Source: Crocinitomicaceae bacterium (GTDB lineage: Bacteria > Bacteroidota > Bacteroidia > Flavobacteriales_D > Parvicellaceae). Taken from it: a DNA stretch of 35,459 nucleotides. The position numbers were made by a program, and so were the translations under genes. This document shows positions 18,560-27,487 of this stretch, piece by piece. The DNA is taken from positions 7,822 to 43,280 of the forward strand of contig NYYE01000003.1 in the NCBI GenBank assembly GCA_002686655.1, in the 5' to 3' direction. The notes under the pieces were generated by a model, which had not been told where the DNA came from, made no database searches, and was given only the letters and a program-made list of their open reading frames with translations. The stretch's first letter is position 1. The number at the start of each line of letters is the position of its first letter.

Positions 18560-19618
18560 TTATAAAGTATTGATATTATTAAGGTCTTCAAAGGCCTGTT
18601 TTAAACGATCGATAAAAGTTTTCTCCCCTTCTCTAACCCATTTTCTAGGATCATAATATTTTTTATTAGGAGAGTCTTCACCTTCTGGATTTCCTATTTG
18701 AGATTTTAAATATTCAGTATTACCAGAAAAGAAATCTCTAATTCCTGACATGTAGGCATATTGTAAATCTGTATCAATATTCATTTTAACTACTCCATAA
18801 CCTATAGCTTCTCTTATTTCTTCAAGAGATGAACCAGAACCTCCATGAAAAACAAAGTCTATATAGTTATGATCTAAGTCATATTTGTTAGATATATAAG
18901 TTTGGGAGTTTTTTAATATTTTAGGTGTAAGTTTAACATTACCAGGCTTATAAACTCCATGTACATTCCCAAAAGCAGCAGCAATAGTAAATTTATCACT
19001 TACTTTAATTAATTCTTCATAAGCATAAGCAACTTCTTCAGGCTGAGTGTATAATTTAGAGTCGTCAACATCTGTATTATCTACTCCATCTTCTTCACCC
19101 CCTGTTATTCCTAGTTCAATTTCTAATGTCATTCCTATTTTAGACATTCTTTCTAAATATTTTTTACAAATAGCTATATTTTCTTCGATTGGTTCTTCTG
19201 AAAGATCTATCATGTGAGAACTAAATAAAGAATAACCTTTTTCTTTATATAATTCTTCACTTGCAGTAATTAAACCATCTAACCAAGGAAGTAATTTTTT
19301 TGCACAATGATCAGTATGTAGAATTACTGGAACTCCATAAGCTTTTGACATAGTATGGACATGCTTGGCTCCTGCAATAGCACCTGCGATAGCAGCAGCT
19401 TGGTTAGAATTATCTAAGCCTTTACCAGCATTAAAGACGGCGCCACCATTCGAAAACTGAATAATAACAGGTGCATTTAATTCTTTGGAAGCTTCCAGAA
19501 CTGCGTTGATACTACTAGAACCTATGACATTTACAGCCGGTAAAGCAAAGGATTTAGCTTTAGCTAATTTGAATATTTCTTGCACTTGGTCGCCAGTTGC
19601 AACACCTGGATTAATCAT
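18560..19618 (-). CDS. fbaA: Class II fructose-bisphosphate aldolase
   Basis: FALPAVNVIGSSSINAVLEAS, VILHTDHCAKKLLPWLDGL, LEIELGITGGEEDGVDN, DFVFHGGSGSSLEEI. Confidence 0.97.
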   Translation of the reverse strand: MINPGVATGDQVQEIFKLAKAKSFALPAVNVIGSSSINAVLEASKELNAPVIIQFSNGGAVFNAGKGLDNSNQAAAIAGAIAGAKHVHTMSKAYGVPVILHTDHCAKKLLPWLDGLITASEELYKEKGYSLFSSHMIDLSEEPIEENIAICKKYLERMSKIGMTLEIELGITGGEEDGVDNTDVDDSKLYTQPEEVAYAYEELIKVSDKFTIAAAFGNVHGVYKPGNVKLTPKILKNSQTYISNKYDLDHNYIDFVFHGGSGSSLEEIREAIGYGVVKMNIDTDLQYAYMSGIRDFFSGNTEYLKSQIGNPEGEDSPNKKYYDPRKWVREGEKTFIDRLKQAFEDLNNINTL

Positions 19619-19648
19619 ACTTATTAGTTTTAGAAATTAATTAGCTAT

Positions 19649-19679
19649 CAAAACTATTATTTTAAGAAATATAAACAAA
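19649..19679 (-). promoter_or_regulatory. Bacteroidota-type promoter TTTG-N19-TAGTTTTG for fbaA-accD
   Basis: Minus strand reads TTTG tttatatttcttaaaataa (19 nt) TAGTTTTG, matching the Bacteroidota -33/-7 consensus; ends 30 nt before the fbaA ATG. Confidence 0.65.
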
Positions 19680-19717
19680 GACTTTCAAAATTTAATCTAT
19701 AAAAATAGTAACAACTT

Positions 19718-21586
19718 TTAGAAAGGATAACCAATTCCAATATTTAACTGGGGTCTAAAATATTTTTTAATTGTATTTAAATTTTCATTAAAAACCCATC
19801 TACCAACATCATCATCATCAATTGTATATGGGTTTCTTACAGGAATTGCAAAATCCATTCTTAATATAAAATATTCAAAGTTTAACCTAAGACCAAATCC
19901 TCCACCAATTGCTATTTCATTTATTACATTATTCCATTTAAATTGGCCACCTGCTCTTGAAGAATCATAACCCATAAGCCATATATTCCCAAAATCCATA
20001 AACATAGCTCCTTCTAACCATTTTGAAAGAGGGAATCTATATTCTAAATTACCCTCAAATTTAATATCTCCAATTTTATCAAAATTTCCATCTTCCTCAA
20101 AATATATACCTGGTCCAATAGACCTAGCTCTCCAAGCTCGTAAGCTGTTAGAACCTCCAGCAAAAAAACTTTTTTCAAATGGTAAAGCCTCTTTGAAATT
20201 ATTTCTAGGAATTCCAATTCCTGAAAAAAGTCTGTAAACCATTTTAGACTCTTTTAATAGAGATTGATAATAGCGAAGGTCCAATGTAGCTTTTTGAAAA
20301 TGAGCATATCTTATTCCAAGAAAATTATAACTATTAGTGAGGGTGTTTTTTTCTTTTTGCATTAATTCATGCATTCTAAATAAAGCTCCTCCTGCGGATT
20401 CAAAAGTAGTTTTACAATAAAAAGCATTGGCATTATAATTTAATTTTTGATTGTTAAACTCAAAAGAAAAAACACCACCAGCTACAACATGATCTTGAAA
20501 ACTAGCAGAAATATAACTATCATTGAAATTGTCAATTATTTCTTGAAATTCTGAGCTAATATCAACGTCTACAACACTTATTAAAAAAGGATTGATATGC
20601 CAAGTAATATTTTTTTTCTCATGAAAAATCCAACCAAATGAAAATTCCTGATTAATCCTATCATAATCGGGTCTCTCACGAATATTGAAAGCACCAGTGA
20701 ATTCAGTTAATGGATTGATATGCTTTTTTAAATTTCCTAATTTATTAATAAGAAAATATTTGGGTAAATAAAAATGGAATTCAGGACCAATTTCTCTTGT
20801 ATTTATATTATTAGGAATATCAGACATCTCATCATCAGTTAATAATAGTTGGATTTCAAAACTACTTTTTAAAGAAATTAATAGCCTTTCACCTGCATGA
20901 AATAAATTATTATGGACATAATCGAAACTGCCTTGAAAACCAAATAAACGTTCGTTATTAGTTCCATCTAACGAAAAGGAAATATTTTGTGCTTTTGCAG
21001 GGTTTAAATCAATATTTCCGATAAGATGATTATTTCCAATAGTATCAAAGCCAATATTTACATAATTAAATAAACCTAATGAGATTAATCTTTTATAGGT
21101 TTGCTCTGCATAATCATATCTATATAAATCATCTTTTTTTAATAAAATAGATTTTTTGAAAATCTTTTTCTTGAATTTAATTGATTGATAATTGTAGATG
21201 GATAAAAAGGGGGTTATGGAACTATCCAAAAGAATATTTGAATTTAAATTCAGATCAGGCTTTATTCTAACATTTATTTTACTTATGGAATATTCCTTAT
21301 GATTTAACTCTTGAAATCCGTCTGAATTTGTTTTTTTATAATTTTGAATTCCTAAAGTAAGATTGATTTTTTTGGATGTATTATTACTATCTAAATCAAA
21401 ATATATAAACTCTTTATTAAAAGAATAAAAACCTCTATTTCTAAGATAATTACTAATCCTATCCCTTTCATAAGATAAATTATCCGTATTAAAAATAGCT
21501 CCACTTTTAAGTATAGAATTATTTTTTATGGAATCTAAATATTTAGAAATGGCTTTATCTTCACATAAATACTTAATATCATTCAA
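19718..21586 (-). CDS. TamL/BamA-family outer membrane protein, C-terminal part (POTRA plus beta-barrel); fragment of a frame-disrupted gene
   Basis: C-terminal Omp85 barrel features (FAGGSNSLRAWRARSIGPGIYFEED.., GNLEYRFPL, MFMDFGNIW, GGGFGLRLNFEYFILRMDFAIPVRNPY, LNIGIGYPF). ORF-track start is a TTG; the frame stays open back to the A10 tract. Confidence 0.85.
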   Translation of the reverse strand: MNDIKYLCEDKAISKYLDSIKNNSILKSGAIFNTDNLSYERDRISNYLRNRGFYSFNKEFIYFDLDSNNTSKKINLTLGIQNYKKTNSDGFQELNHKEYSISKINVRIKPDLNLNSNILLDSSITPFLSIYNYQSIKFKKKIFKKSILLKKDDLYRYDYAEQTYKRLISLGLFNYVNIGFDTIGNNHLIGNIDLNPAKAQNISFSLDGTNNERLFGFQGSFDYVHNNLFHAGERLLISLKSSFEIQLLLTDDEMSDIPNNINTREIGPEFHFYLPKYFLINKLGNLKKHINPLTEFTGAFNIRERPDYDRINQEFSFGWIFHEKKNITWHINPFLISVVDVDISSEFQEIIDNFNDSYISASFQDHVVAGGVFSFEFNNQKLNYNANAFYCKTTFESAGGALFRMHELMQKEKNTLTNSYNFLGIRYAHFQKATLDLRYYQSLLKESKMVYRLFSGIGIPRNNFKEALPFEKSFFAGGSNSLRAWRARSIGPGIYFEEDGNFDKIGDIKFEGNLEYRFPLSKWLEGAMFMDFGNIWLMGYDSSRAGGQFKWNNVINEIAIGGGFGLRLNFEYFILRMDFAIPVRNPYTIDDDDVGRWVFNENLNTIKKYFRPQLNIGIGYPF

Positions 21587-21632
21587 ATAGGTTGGTTTTC
21601 CAATGTCAATGAAATAAGTAATTTCAATTTCT

Positions 21633-22205
21633 CTATTTTTTTTTTGAGAAAAAGGTGGAATCAGAAATACTATTTTGAAAATAACCTTTATTAAATAAGA
21701 ATTTAGAAAATTGATCTTTCGAACGAACGGCTTTAAAAGAGCTAAAAATTACAGGTGCTTCCCCTTTTATTTGTAGTCTTTCTCCAAAGACTAATTTTCT
21801 TTCTTTAAAATTTTTAAGCTTAGCAGAGCTATCTAAAGACAACAAAAATTCATTTCTTAAATTGATTTTTTCATTTACTTTATCAATTTTGGCTTGCTTT
21901 TCATTAACTTTTTTATCAATTCTATCTTGATTTGATAGGTTATATAATGATAAATAAAATCTATAGTTAGAAAAGAGTTTTCTATTAGGTTTTTGAACCA
22001 ACAAATTATATAAATCTTCTTTTAAAAAATTACTTTCTTGAGATGGGCCAATTAATTCAATATTGACTTTCTTTAATAAATTCTTATCCTCTGGGACATA
22101 TTTAGATACATTGCATGAAACAAAAGAAAATAAGGAAATGGAAAATAAAATATTTTGAAGAAATTTATATTTGCATAATCTATATTTAATAATTATTGGA
22201 TTCAC
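21633..22205 (-). CDS. TamL/BamA-family lipoprotein, N-terminal part (signal peptide plus first POTRA); fragment of a frame-disrupted gene
   Basis: Lipobox FVSCNVSKYVPEDKNLLKKVNIEL (TamL-like start), KGEAPVIFSSFKAVRSKDQFSKFLFNKGYFQNSISDSTFFSKKK then stop directly at the A10 tract. Confidence 0.85.
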   Translation of the reverse strand: MNPIIIKYRLCKYKFLQNILFSISLFSFVSCNVSKYVPEDKNLLKKVNIELIGPSQESNFLKEDLYNLLVQKPNRKLFSNYRFYLSLYNLSNQDRIDKKVNEKQAKIDKVNEKINLRNEFLLSLDSSAKLKNFKERKLVFGERLQIKGEAPVIFSSFKAVRSKDQFSKFLFNKGYFQNSISDSTFFSKKK

Positions 22206-22222
22206 CTTACAAAAGTAACAAT

Positions 22223-22942
22223 ATGTCCATCAGCAAAAACGAATTAAAAAAAATTAGTTCTTTAAATAGAAAAAGTAAAAGAAAAGAACACGGTTTATTT
22301 ATAGTTGAAGGTGAAAAAAATTGTAATGAGTTGATAGAAAGTAATTATGAAGTTGAAATAATTTTAGCTACCTCAAAGGTTGTCTCATTATTTCCTGGAG
22401 CAATAAAATGCTCTAAAAAAGAACTCGTAAGAATAAGTAATCTTAAAAATACTAGCGATGTAATTGCGGTAAGTAAAATACCAAAAGATTTAAATTATGA
22501 AAATGACGACAAACCAATAATTTATTTAGATAACATCAATGACCCTGGAAATTTAGGAAGTATTATTCGTTCTTTAGATTGGTTTGGTTTTAAACATGTT
22601 TTTTGTTCGGAGAATACAGTGGATCAATACAATAATAAAACCATTATGGCAAGTATGGGTTCTATTTTTAGAATTCAAGCCCATTACATAAATTATCAAG
22701 ATTTTCGAAAAAAATTTTCAAAACACAACCTATATATTTCCTCTTTAAATGGTAATAATATTCAAGGAATTCAATTAAAAAAGAAAGCTATAATGGTTAT
22801 TGGGAGTGAATCTAACGGAGTTTCAGATGAAATTGAAAATGAGAATCATCAAGCTGTAAAAATACCCGGAATGGGAAAAGCTGAATCTCTAAATGCTGGA
22901 GTAGCAACAGGTATTATATTACATGAAATGATTAATGGCTAA
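22223..22942 (+). CDS. RNA methyltransferase, SpoU/TrmH family
   Basis: IIYLDNINDPGNLGSIIRSLDWFGFKHVF, MASMGSIFRI, MVIGSESNGVSDEI, VKIPGMGKAESLNAGVATGIILHE. The ATG at 22223 is preferred to the ORF-track TTG at 22196. Confidence 0.94.
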   Translation: MSISKNELKKISSLNRKSKRKEHGLFIVEGEKNCNELIESNYEVEIILATSKVVSLFPGAIKCSKKELVRISNLKNTSDVIAVSKIPKDLNYENDDKPIIYLDNINDPGNLGSIIRSLDWFGFKHVFCSENTVDQYNNKTIMASMGSIFRIQAHYINYQDFRKKFSKHNLYISSLNGNNIQGIQLKKKAIMVIGSESNGVSDEIENENHQAVKIPGMGKAESLNAGVATGIILHEMING

Positions 22943-23715
22943 CCTTCAAAAGTGAATGAAAGTGTCCAAACTTTTGATCTTAAAGATTGAATGGAACTTT
23001 CAAATACATTAGGAACTTCTCCTTCAAATTGTCCAACTCCATTTTCATCTATTATTAATTTATCTTGGTTTAAATAGAGGAGATTTTTCATTCCAACTGC
23101 TAATTTTAATTCAATGCCCAATTTAAAGTAGTTTAAGAATAAATCAATACCTCCCCCAACTTCTGTCCCAAAATCAGTTTTAGCTAATTTAATTACCTGT
23201 TCTTCTAAACCAACGCCATTATTGACATCTATGTTAGAGGTCATATCAATTCCGTATCTAAAACCAGTAATTCCATACATAGCAAAATTATGTATACGAT
23301 TGGTTCTAAATTTAAATAAAATTGGGAAATCTAAATAAGTAGAATTCATTTGCTTAATATAAGTAGTTTCTATACTGGAGTTTGGATCAAGATAGGTGAA
23401 TTCAATATCTCTTTCAAGAAAAGATAAAGTAGGAAGCACAAATCTTATTTTAAAATTAGGATTAACATTAATTGAAGTGACTACTCCAAGAGAAAATCCT
23501 GGCTTTCCTAAAACTAAAATAGATTGTAGAGAATCATTGTTTCCAGGTGGTAAATGGGTAAAACTTTTTTCTAAATTAAATCCAGAATTGTTATTACTAA
23601 GAGCAAAACCAAAATGAAAAAACTTATCATCAAACTGACCCAAATTATCAGACTGGCCAAAAATACTGTTAAAATTTAGTAGTAATAATAGGAATAAAAA
23701 AAGTGATTTTTTCAT
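22939..23715 (-). CDS. porT: PorT-type outer membrane beta-barrel protein (T9SS/gliding-associated)
   Basis: Signal peptide; FFHFGFALSNNNSGFNL, FPILFKFRTNRIHNFAMYGITG, SLRSKVWTLSFTFEG; located beside ubiE, as recalled for porT in Flavobacteriia. Confidence 0.8.
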   Translation of the reverse strand: MKKSLFLFLLLLLNFNSIFGQSDNLGQFDDKFFHFGFALSNNNSGFNLEKSFTHLPPGNNDSLQSILVLGKPGFSLGVVTSINVNPNFKIRFVLPTLSFLERDIEFTYLDPNSSIETTYIKQMNSTYLDFPILFKFRTNRIHNFAMYGITGFRYGIDMTSNIDVNNGVGLEEQVIKLAKTDFGTEVGGGIDLFLNYFKLGIELKLAVGMKNLLYLNQDKLIIDENGVGQFEGEVPNVFESSIQSLRSKVWTLSFTFEG

Positions 23716-23723
23716 TATAAGTT

Positions 23724-23731
23724 CAAATATA
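23724..23731 (-). promoter_or_regulatory. Candidate -7 box TATATTTG 8 nt before porT ATG
   Basis: Exact match to TAnnTTTG on the minus strand. Confidence 0.4.
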
Positions 23732-23750
23732 ATAAAACAGTTTGTATTGA

Positions 23751-24482
23751 TTATTTAAAAGCTGAATATAAAGTTGAAATACCTCCACTAAGTGTCTTAA
23801 ATGAGGATGAAGAAAAACCAACTTTTTGTAGTTTTTTTATAAAATCTTCTCCTTCAGGAAAAGCATTAACAGATGCAGGTAAATAATGGTAGGCTGATTT
23901 GTCTTTTGAAATTAAAGAGCCTAAGGAAGGTAAAATGAATTTTGAATAAAATGAAAAAAGTTGTTTGATTGGAAATTTTTTGGGTTTGGAAAATTCTAAG
24001 ATGTATATGCCACCACTTGGCTTTAATACTCTTTTAATTTCATTTAAGCCTTTGGTTAAATTTTCAAAGTTTCTGACACCAAAACTAACCATAACAGCAT
24101 CGAAAAAATCATTTTCAAATGGAAGATTTTCTGAGTCTCCTTGGATAAACTCCAATTTGTTTTGTAGAGATTTTTTTTTTATTTTTTCTCTACCAACTTC
24201 TAGCATTCCATTAGAAATATCTAAACCAATAATTTTTTTAACCTTTATTTTTTTTTCCGCAGCAAAAGCTAAATCTCCAGTGCCTGTGGCAACATCTAAA
24301 ATAAATGCAGGATTTTTTTCAGCAATAAGATTAATAGTTTTTCTTCTCCAAATGTGATCAATTCCAAAACTCAAAAAATGATTTAAGAAGTCATATTTAG
24401 CTGAGATATTATCAAACATTTTTTCAACTTGCTTTTTTTTAGATAAATCTGAACTATCGTAAGGCTTTACAACTTTTTGCAT
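23751..24482 (-). CDS. ubiE: Demethylmenaquinone/ubiquinone methyltransferase UbiE/MenG
   Basis: [88 protein letters not shown]. The ATG at 24482 is preferred to the ORF-track TTG at 24488. Confidence 0.96.
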   Translation of the reverse strand: MQKVVKPYDSSDLSKKKQVEKMFDNISAKYDFLNHFLSFGIDHIWRRKTINLIAEKNPAFILDVATGTGDLAFAAEKKIKVKKIIGLDISNGMLEVGREKIKKKSLQNKLEFIQGDSENLPFENDFFDAVMVSFGVRNFENLTKGLNEIKRVLKPSGGIYILEFSKPKKFPIKQLFSFYSKFILPSLGSLISKDKSAYHYLPASVNAFPEGEDFIKKLQKVGFSSSSFKTLSGGISTLYSAFK

Positions 24483-24485
24483 ATG

Positions 24486-24493
24486 CAAATTTA
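24486..24493 (-). promoter_or_regulatory. Candidate -7 box TAAATTTG 3 nt before ubiE ATG
   Basis: Exact match to TAnnTTTG on the minus strand; overlaps the ORF-track TTG start, which argues for the ATG at 24482. Confidence 0.45.
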
Positions 24494-24642
24494 AAATTAC
24501 CTAATTAACTGGGAAAATGTTTAGCAATATTTTATTTAAAATATTAAATAATTAATCACTAAAAATACACTTTCTTTCTTTTGGCTATCATATTTATTAT
24601 TTTTATAAAAAAAAGTGATCATATTCACATAAAACTATTTCT

Positions 24643-25419
24643 ATGAAAAAATTTATATATGCATTTTTATTTCTACCAGTCATCGGATTATGTCAAGATA
24701 ATTTCAATAACTACAATGAAATAATTAATGAACTAAAAACAAACGTAAAAGATGATAAAAAAAAGAACAAAGTTCACAGAATAGAAGTTGGTTTAAATGG
24801 AGGTTTAAATTTTGCTGAAATAGCTCAAGATGTTACAAATAATGATTTTTCATTAGATAATAAGCTTGGCGCTCTTTACGGAGGAACTATTGTATATAAT
24901 TTTAATAGATTTCTATGTATAAAAGGTGATTTTGATATTGCCAGTAAAGGTTTTCAAATGTCAAATGTTGAATTTGAAGGAACAGAAGGGGCAGTGCAAG
25001 CAATTAAAACTGGAGATGTAAAACAAATGATCAATTATTTTGACATTCCTGCATTTTTTCATTTAGGGTTTGGAAAAAAATTAAAATTTGATATCAATTT
25101 TGGTCCGTATTTTGCTTTTTTATTAAAGAATAGATCTCAGCTAGTTGACGTTGATGGAAATGAAGTTGCATTAACAGATAATGCTTTTGACTTTAGTGTA
25201 GATAACTTATCTAAAATTGATTGGGGATGGGTTGGTGGAGCAGGAATTGATTATTATATCACAGACAAAATATCAATTGGTTTTGATTTTTTAATTGAAC
25301 AAGGACAAAAAATACTTAATGGAGGAACTACTTTTGGTGATTTTAGAAATAGGTCACAAGATTTTGACTTTGGTGTGAATTTTTTATTAATTGAAAAGAA
25401 AAGTAAAAAACTATTTTAG
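24643..25419 (+). CDS. Outer membrane beta-barrel protein (PorT/OMP_b-brl-like)
   Basis: Signal peptide; HRIEVGLNGGLNFAEI, alternating beta-strand pattern, GAGIDYYITDKISIGFDFLIEQG. Confidence 0.75.
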   Translation: MKKFIYAFLFLPVIGLCQDNFNNYNEIINELKTNVKDDKKKNKVHRIEVGLNGGLNFAEIAQDVTNNDFSLDNKLGALYGGTIVYNFNRFLCIKGDFDIASKGFQMSNVEFEGTEGAVQAIKTGDVKQMINYFDIPAFFHLGFGKKLKFDINFGPYFAFLLKNRSQLVDVDGNEVALTDNAFDFSVDNLSKIDWGWVGGAGIDYYITDKISIGFDFLIEQGQKILNGGTTFGDFRNRSQDFDFGVNFLLIEKKSKKLF

Positions 25420-25423
25420 TTAA

Positions 25424-26518
25424 ATGAGTAAAAAATTTAAACACATTTCTAAAAGTTCTGAGAAATTTTTAGAAAAATACCTCAATACACCCTCTCCTAC
25501 TGGATTTGAAAGCGCCGGACAAAAAGTATGGTTAGATTATATTAAACCATACATAGATTCTCATATTGTTGACACCTATGGGTCAGTTGTTGGAATTATT
25601 AATCCAGAAGCAAAATATAAAGTAGTTATTGAAGCACATGCTGATGAAATATCTTGGTTTGTTCATTACATAACTGATAATGGATTTATTTATTTGAGAA
25701 GAAATGGTGGTAGTGACCATCAAATTGCTCCTTCTAAAAGAGTAAATATTCATACTGATAAAGGAGCTGTTAAAGCAGTTTTTGGTTGGCCTGCCATACA
25801 TACTAGACTTGGAGGGACTAAAGAGGAACCTCCAAAAACTGATAATATTTTTTTAGACTGTGGCTGTAAGAACAAAAAGGAAGTTGAAGCACTTGGAATT
25901 CATGTAGGTTGCGTCATCACCTATGAGGACGAATTTATGATTTTAAATAAATCTAATTATGTAGGTAGAGCACTCGATAATAGAATGGGAGGATTTATGA
26001 TTGCCGAAGTTGCCAGACTTTTACATGAAAATAATATAAAACTTCCTTTTGGACTTTATATTACCAACGCAGTTCAAGAGGAAATTGGACTGAGAGGTGC
26101 TCAAATGATAGCTGAAAGAATTAAACCAGATGTAGCTATAGTAACTGATGTTTGTCATGATACTAATACCCCTATGATTAAAAAAATTGTAGAAGGAGAT
26201 TTATCTTCTGGAAAAGGACCTGTTTTAAGTTATGGACCAGCCGTTCAAAATAACCTGCTTAAGTTTATTATAAATGAAGCTAAAAAGAATAAAATTGATT
26301 TTCAAAGATTAGCAGCTTCAAGAAGCACAGGAACTGATACAGATGCTTTTGCTTATTCAAATATGGGAGTTGCCTCAGCTTTAATCTCTCTTCCTCTAAG
26401 ATACATGCATACTACAGTAGAAATGTGTTCAAAAGATGATGTAAACTCTGTAATAGAGCTAATATACAGATCATTATTATCTCTTAAAAATGGTCAAACT
26501 TTTAATTACCTAAAGTAA
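25424..26518 (+). CDS. M42 family metallopeptidase (glutamyl aminopeptidase/endoglucanase-like)
   Basis: TPSPTGFESAGQKVWLDYI, VVIEAHADEISWFV, GRALDNRMGGFMIAEVA, VQEEIGLRGAQM, TDTDAFAYSNMGVASALISLPLRYMHTTVEM. Confidence 0.95.
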   Translation: MSKKFKHISKSSEKFLEKYLNTPSPTGFESAGQKVWLDYIKPYIDSHIVDTYGSVVGIINPEAKYKVVIEAHADEISWFVHYITDNGFIYLRRNGGSDHQIAPSKRVNIHTDKGAVKAVFGWPAIHTRLGGTKEEPPKTDNIFLDCGCKNKKEVEALGIHVGCVITYEDEFMILNKSNYVGRALDNRMGGFMIAEVARLLHENNIKLPFGLYITNAVQEEIGLRGAQMIAERIKPDVAIVTDVCHDTNTPMIKKIVEGDLSSGKGPVLSYGPAVQNNLLKFIINEAKKNKIDFQRLAASRSTGTDTDAFAYSNMGVASALISLPLRYMHTTVEMCSKDDVNSVIELIYRSLLSLKNGQTFNYLK

Positions 26519-27487
26519 ATGCGCCAAAGACCTAGAAGGAATAGAAAATCATTTGCTATTAGAGAAATGGTTGCAGAAACAAATCTTAAAATAGAGGATT
26601 TAATATATCCATTATTTTTATTTGATGGCAAGAATCAAAAAAAAGCTATTGATTCCATGCCTAATTGTTTTCGTTGGACGTTAGATCTAATGCTCAAAGA
26701 AATTGAAAATTGTGGTAATTTAGGGATCCAAAATTTTGTGTTATTTCCAGCAATAAATGATCAACTAAAAGATAAAAAAGCAACTTACAGCTATGATCCT
26801 AATAACTTTTATCTTAAAGCCATAGAAACTATTAAAAAAAAGTTTCCTGAATTTACTTTGATGAGTGATGTTGCTATGGACCCCTACTCTTCTGATGGAC
26901 ATGACGGATTATTAATCAATGGAGAAATTAATAATGATGAATCCATCCCTATTCTGTGTGAAATGGCGCTTGCTCAAGCAAGAGCAGGAATAGATATTAT
27001 AGGCCCTTCAGATATGATGGACGGAAGAGTTGGCGCCATAAGAGATACTTTAGATGAAAATAATTTTACCCAAACAAGTATAATGAGCTATACAGCAAAG
27101 TATGCTAGTGCTTTTTATGGTCCTTTTAGAGATGCTTTGGACTCAGAGCCAAAATTTGGTGATAAAAAAACTTATCAAATGGATCCTAGAAATAAAACTG
27201 AAAGTCTTGTAGAAGCTGAATTAGACGAGCTAGAGGGAGCAGATATTTTAATGGTGAAACCAGCCCTAAGCTATTTAGATGTTATTAATACAATAAAAGA
27301 GAACTCCAACTTACCTATAAGTGCCTATAATGTAAGTGGTGAATATTCTATGGTTCATGCTGCAGCTTCTAACGGTTGGTTGAATTATGAAGATACATTT
27401 TTAGAAGTTCTTACAAGTATTAAAAGAGCTGGAGCAGATATAATATTGACTTATTTTGCTAAGGACTTTGCAAAATTAAAGAATTAG
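26519..27487 (+). CDS. hemB: Delta-aminolevulinic acid dehydratase (porphobilinogen synthase)
   Basis: RQRPRRNRKSFAIREMVAET, LMSDVAMDPYSSDGHDGLL, GPSDMMDGRVGAIRDTLD, MVKPALSYLDVI, YNVSGEYSMVHAAASNGWL. Confidence 0.98.
   Translation: MRQRPRRNRKSFAIREMVAETNLKIEDLIYPLFLFDGKNQKKAIDSMPNCFRWTLDLMLKEIENCGNLGIQNFVLFPAINDQLKDKKATYSYDPNNFYLKAIETIKKKFPEFTLMSDVAMDPYSSDGHDGLLINGEINNDESIPILCEMALAQARAGIDIIGPSDMMDGRVGAIRDTLDENNFTQTSIMSYTAKYASAFYGPFRDALDSEPKFGDKKTYQMDPRNKTESLVEAELDELEGADILMVKPALSYLDVINTIKENSNLPISAYNVSGEYSMVHAAASNGWLNYEDTFLEVLTSIKRAGADIILTYFAKDFAKLKN

Noticed and set aside
23396-24357. Plus-strand ORFs 23396-23617 and 23965-24357 opposite porT and ubiE
   Set aside because: Antisense to recognised genes, translations look like reverse-complement artefacts.
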